Positions 62,145 to 64,000 of a stretch of 64,000 nucleotides of DNA are shown here, one piece after another (the stretch's first letter is position 1; the number at the start of each line of letters is the position of its first letter). Both the position numbers and the translations under genes were made by a program. The stretch spans positions 186,001 through 250,000 of the forward strand of contig JAVLRN010000017.1 of the NCBI GenBank assembly GCA_032821775.1. The letters are read 5' to 3'. This stretch comes from Sanguinoderma infundibulare (taxonomy: Eukaryota > Basidiomycota > Agaricomycetes > Polyporales > Polyporaceae). Under the pieces are notes generated by a model. That model saw only the letters and a list, made by a program, of their open reading frames with translations. It was not told the DNA's origin and did no database searches.

Positions 62145-64000
62145 CTCTCTCGAGCACGCCCCATGCTCTAATTTTCGCACAACCAGCATCAGAGCCAGTT
62201 ACGTTGTTCTCGAGCATCGCAAGCCAACGCCGTAAGCGTTCTTCATACCACCTCACAGACGCGACTTCGTGGAAACCCGTCTCGCGCGTTGTGACTCGCA
62301 GGGCTCCGCAAACTGTGCATCGGCAACCATTCGGAGCCGCAATCCGAAGGGGGCGAGAGAAGTAGCAAGGTCAAGTCGGCCCAGCATGATCGTCGCCTTG
62401 CGGAACCCGCCTGAGACTGCAGAGCACAAGGGCGCTGATGGCGCATGCACGGGGTACGTGAATATGTCCCAGAGATCAGAACCATGGAAAGGCTAAATGA
62501 CTTCGAGGGATAGGTATGGGTATCGCCGGCACCGGTAACGTTGGGGGCGAGTGCCCAAACAATGACATGTTCAGGTGCACAGTCCCCGTAACGATGGGTC
62601 GGAGCATGCGCGATGTGATACGGCCACTGTAAAGCAGGTCGCACAGACTGTCAGATAGGCAAAGAGCACAAGTCGATTTCTTGCGGGTGGGGGAGTAATG
62701 GGAACCCGGAACCAAGAAACCAGGGTGACGATATGATGGAGTGCAGAAGAGAAGCTAGCCGAACAAGTGAAGGAAGCGCCAAGCACCCGGTCGAGGGTTT
62801 TAGGCAAACTGCGGAAGTGGAGAACGCGATTGGACCGCTGACCATCGTTGAAAGGAGATCGAGAGCATAGATGTCCCAAGGTTTCAAATCGAAGCCTAGG
62901 CATTGAAACGAGACATTGCCCAGCGGAAGAGGCTCACCATTGTAGTCCAGACAAGCGCGCTCCTGGGTACGCCAAGGTTTGAGGGACGGCTCCGGGAACA
63001 GAATTTTCAGCGCTACTCGGAGCCGCAATCCGCAGCGCGCCAAGGAAAAGCCTCCCAACACGTTTGTCGCCTGAAGGGTGAGCGGACGTGCGGACGGCGT
63101 GAGTGCGCTCCCGAACCCGGGACCATGGAATTGGGAAATGATCGATAGTTGGGTATGCTGTCCGAGACCGCCGGTCAGAACATAGGCAATGTGATGCGAG
63201 GAACCTGAGCAAGGATCCGACATGGACAAGGAGGTCGCATAGATAGTCGAAGACCGCGAGTCAGCTTTCCCTCGGATGAGGCCTTTGTGGGAACCCGGCG
63301 AGAACCAGAAGCCAGAAGGACGATATGGCAGATCGCCGGAGAGAAGGAGGGCGAGAAGAGGCAGGTCGCACGTTTAACCGCAGTCCTTGGATGAAACAGG
63401 AGTGACGGAGAGCGCGGTGGTGATTAGTCACGAACAGTCACAAACACGGGTATCAGTTTGGAATAACGACTTACCAATGAATATAGAGTACAGTTTTGTA
63501 CTCGAACGAGTGTACACTCTCGCTTGGCGTCGAAGCAACCAGATGTTAACCGCGCTCACCAGGCACAGATGATCAGGGATCCCTCATAACGTCCGATCCT
63601 ATCACGACCAGCATATGATGCCTGTCAAGGACATGGCAACAGGAGGCTAATTGACAGAAAGCGTACCTCTGCTAACCAAAATGAAGCGAGGGAGGCTTGT
63701 ACATAATGCGAGCACCCGTTAACCGTGAGCCACAAGGTACCCGAGATGCTAGAGGTCAAAGACACCGATGCTCTAAGTCAAGCATCAGTGTTCCGGATCA
63801 AGTTGATTCCCGGTAACGAGCATCCTTCAACGGTCTCACAGCATCCTCGGGCCCGCCAATGAGGCTGGAGGAAAATACACCCTCTAGTCAGTTCCATGTG
63901 GTTTCTTTGCAGATCGAAGGAGTACTCACTGATGCAGAGCTTCCACGAGACCGACTGCGCGGCAGGGCCTCTCGGTCGACACGCCAGCAATCCAACCCAG
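62145..64000. other. No gene recognised; contains diverged duplicated segments
   Basis: The stretch beginning GGAGCCGCAATCCG occurs near 62,334 and 63,019. AACCATGG/ACCATGGAA contexts recur near 62,481 and 63,121. Segments with GGGAACCCGG and CAGAAG...GACGATATGG recur near 62,699-62,735 and 63,289-63,327. These suggest an old duplication of about 0.6-0.7 kb. No protein family recognised. Confidence 0.45.

Overview
The window is nuclear DNA of a filamentous basidiomycete, most likely a wood-decay Agaricomycete. The evidence is: genes split by many 50-60 bp GT-AG introns; a class II (manganese) peroxidase; a many-exon GMC oxidoreductase; a HET-domain gene; a DUF6534 membrane protein; and a large local family of F-box genes. 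Polyporales is a reasonable guess but is inference. No prokaryotic operons, rRNA or CRISPR were seen.

Layout. Positions 1-27,056 are two head-to-tail copies of a 13,528 bp unit, followed by 512 bp of a third copy (27,057-27,568) that runs into an intact F-box gene. Each unit holds a chimeric, 5'-truncated F-box gene, a G-rich tandem repeat, a degenerate internal-repeat zone, a broken PARP gene, a tyrosine-phosphatase-like fragment, a short-chain dehydrogenase (SDR) fragment and one apparently intact many-exon DUF6534 gene. Positions 26.5-36.1 kb hold an intact F-box gene, a small Tom6-like membrane protein gene, the mitochondrial DEAD-box helicase MRH4 and a three-exon HET-domain gene. Positions 36-54.7 kb are a gene graveyard mixed with F-box genes: broken ATG4, broken complex I 51-kDa subunit (NDUFV1), a DUF7918 fragment, two damaged F-box genes, one intact F-box gene, a Rab7-like GTPase with a fragment of itself nearby, SDR and F-box fragments, and a beta-rich protein whose first coding exon is just the ATG. 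Positions 55-62 kb are mostly functional metabolic genes: GMC oxidoreductase, AYR1-like SDR and a secreted Mn-peroxidase with an intact Mn site. The last 1.9 kb shows only diverged repeats.

Unifying features. At least nine full or partial copies of one F-box family occur here. The full copies share an unusual 10-nt micro-exon, and family members probably mediated the unequal crossover that made the 13.5 kb array. The fragments of conserved single-copy genes keep their introns, so they arose by DNA-level copying, not retroposition. GMC oxidoreductase (a possible H2O2 source) and Mn-peroxidase (an H2O2 consumer) lie 3 kb apart and could work together in lignin oxidation; that link is inference.
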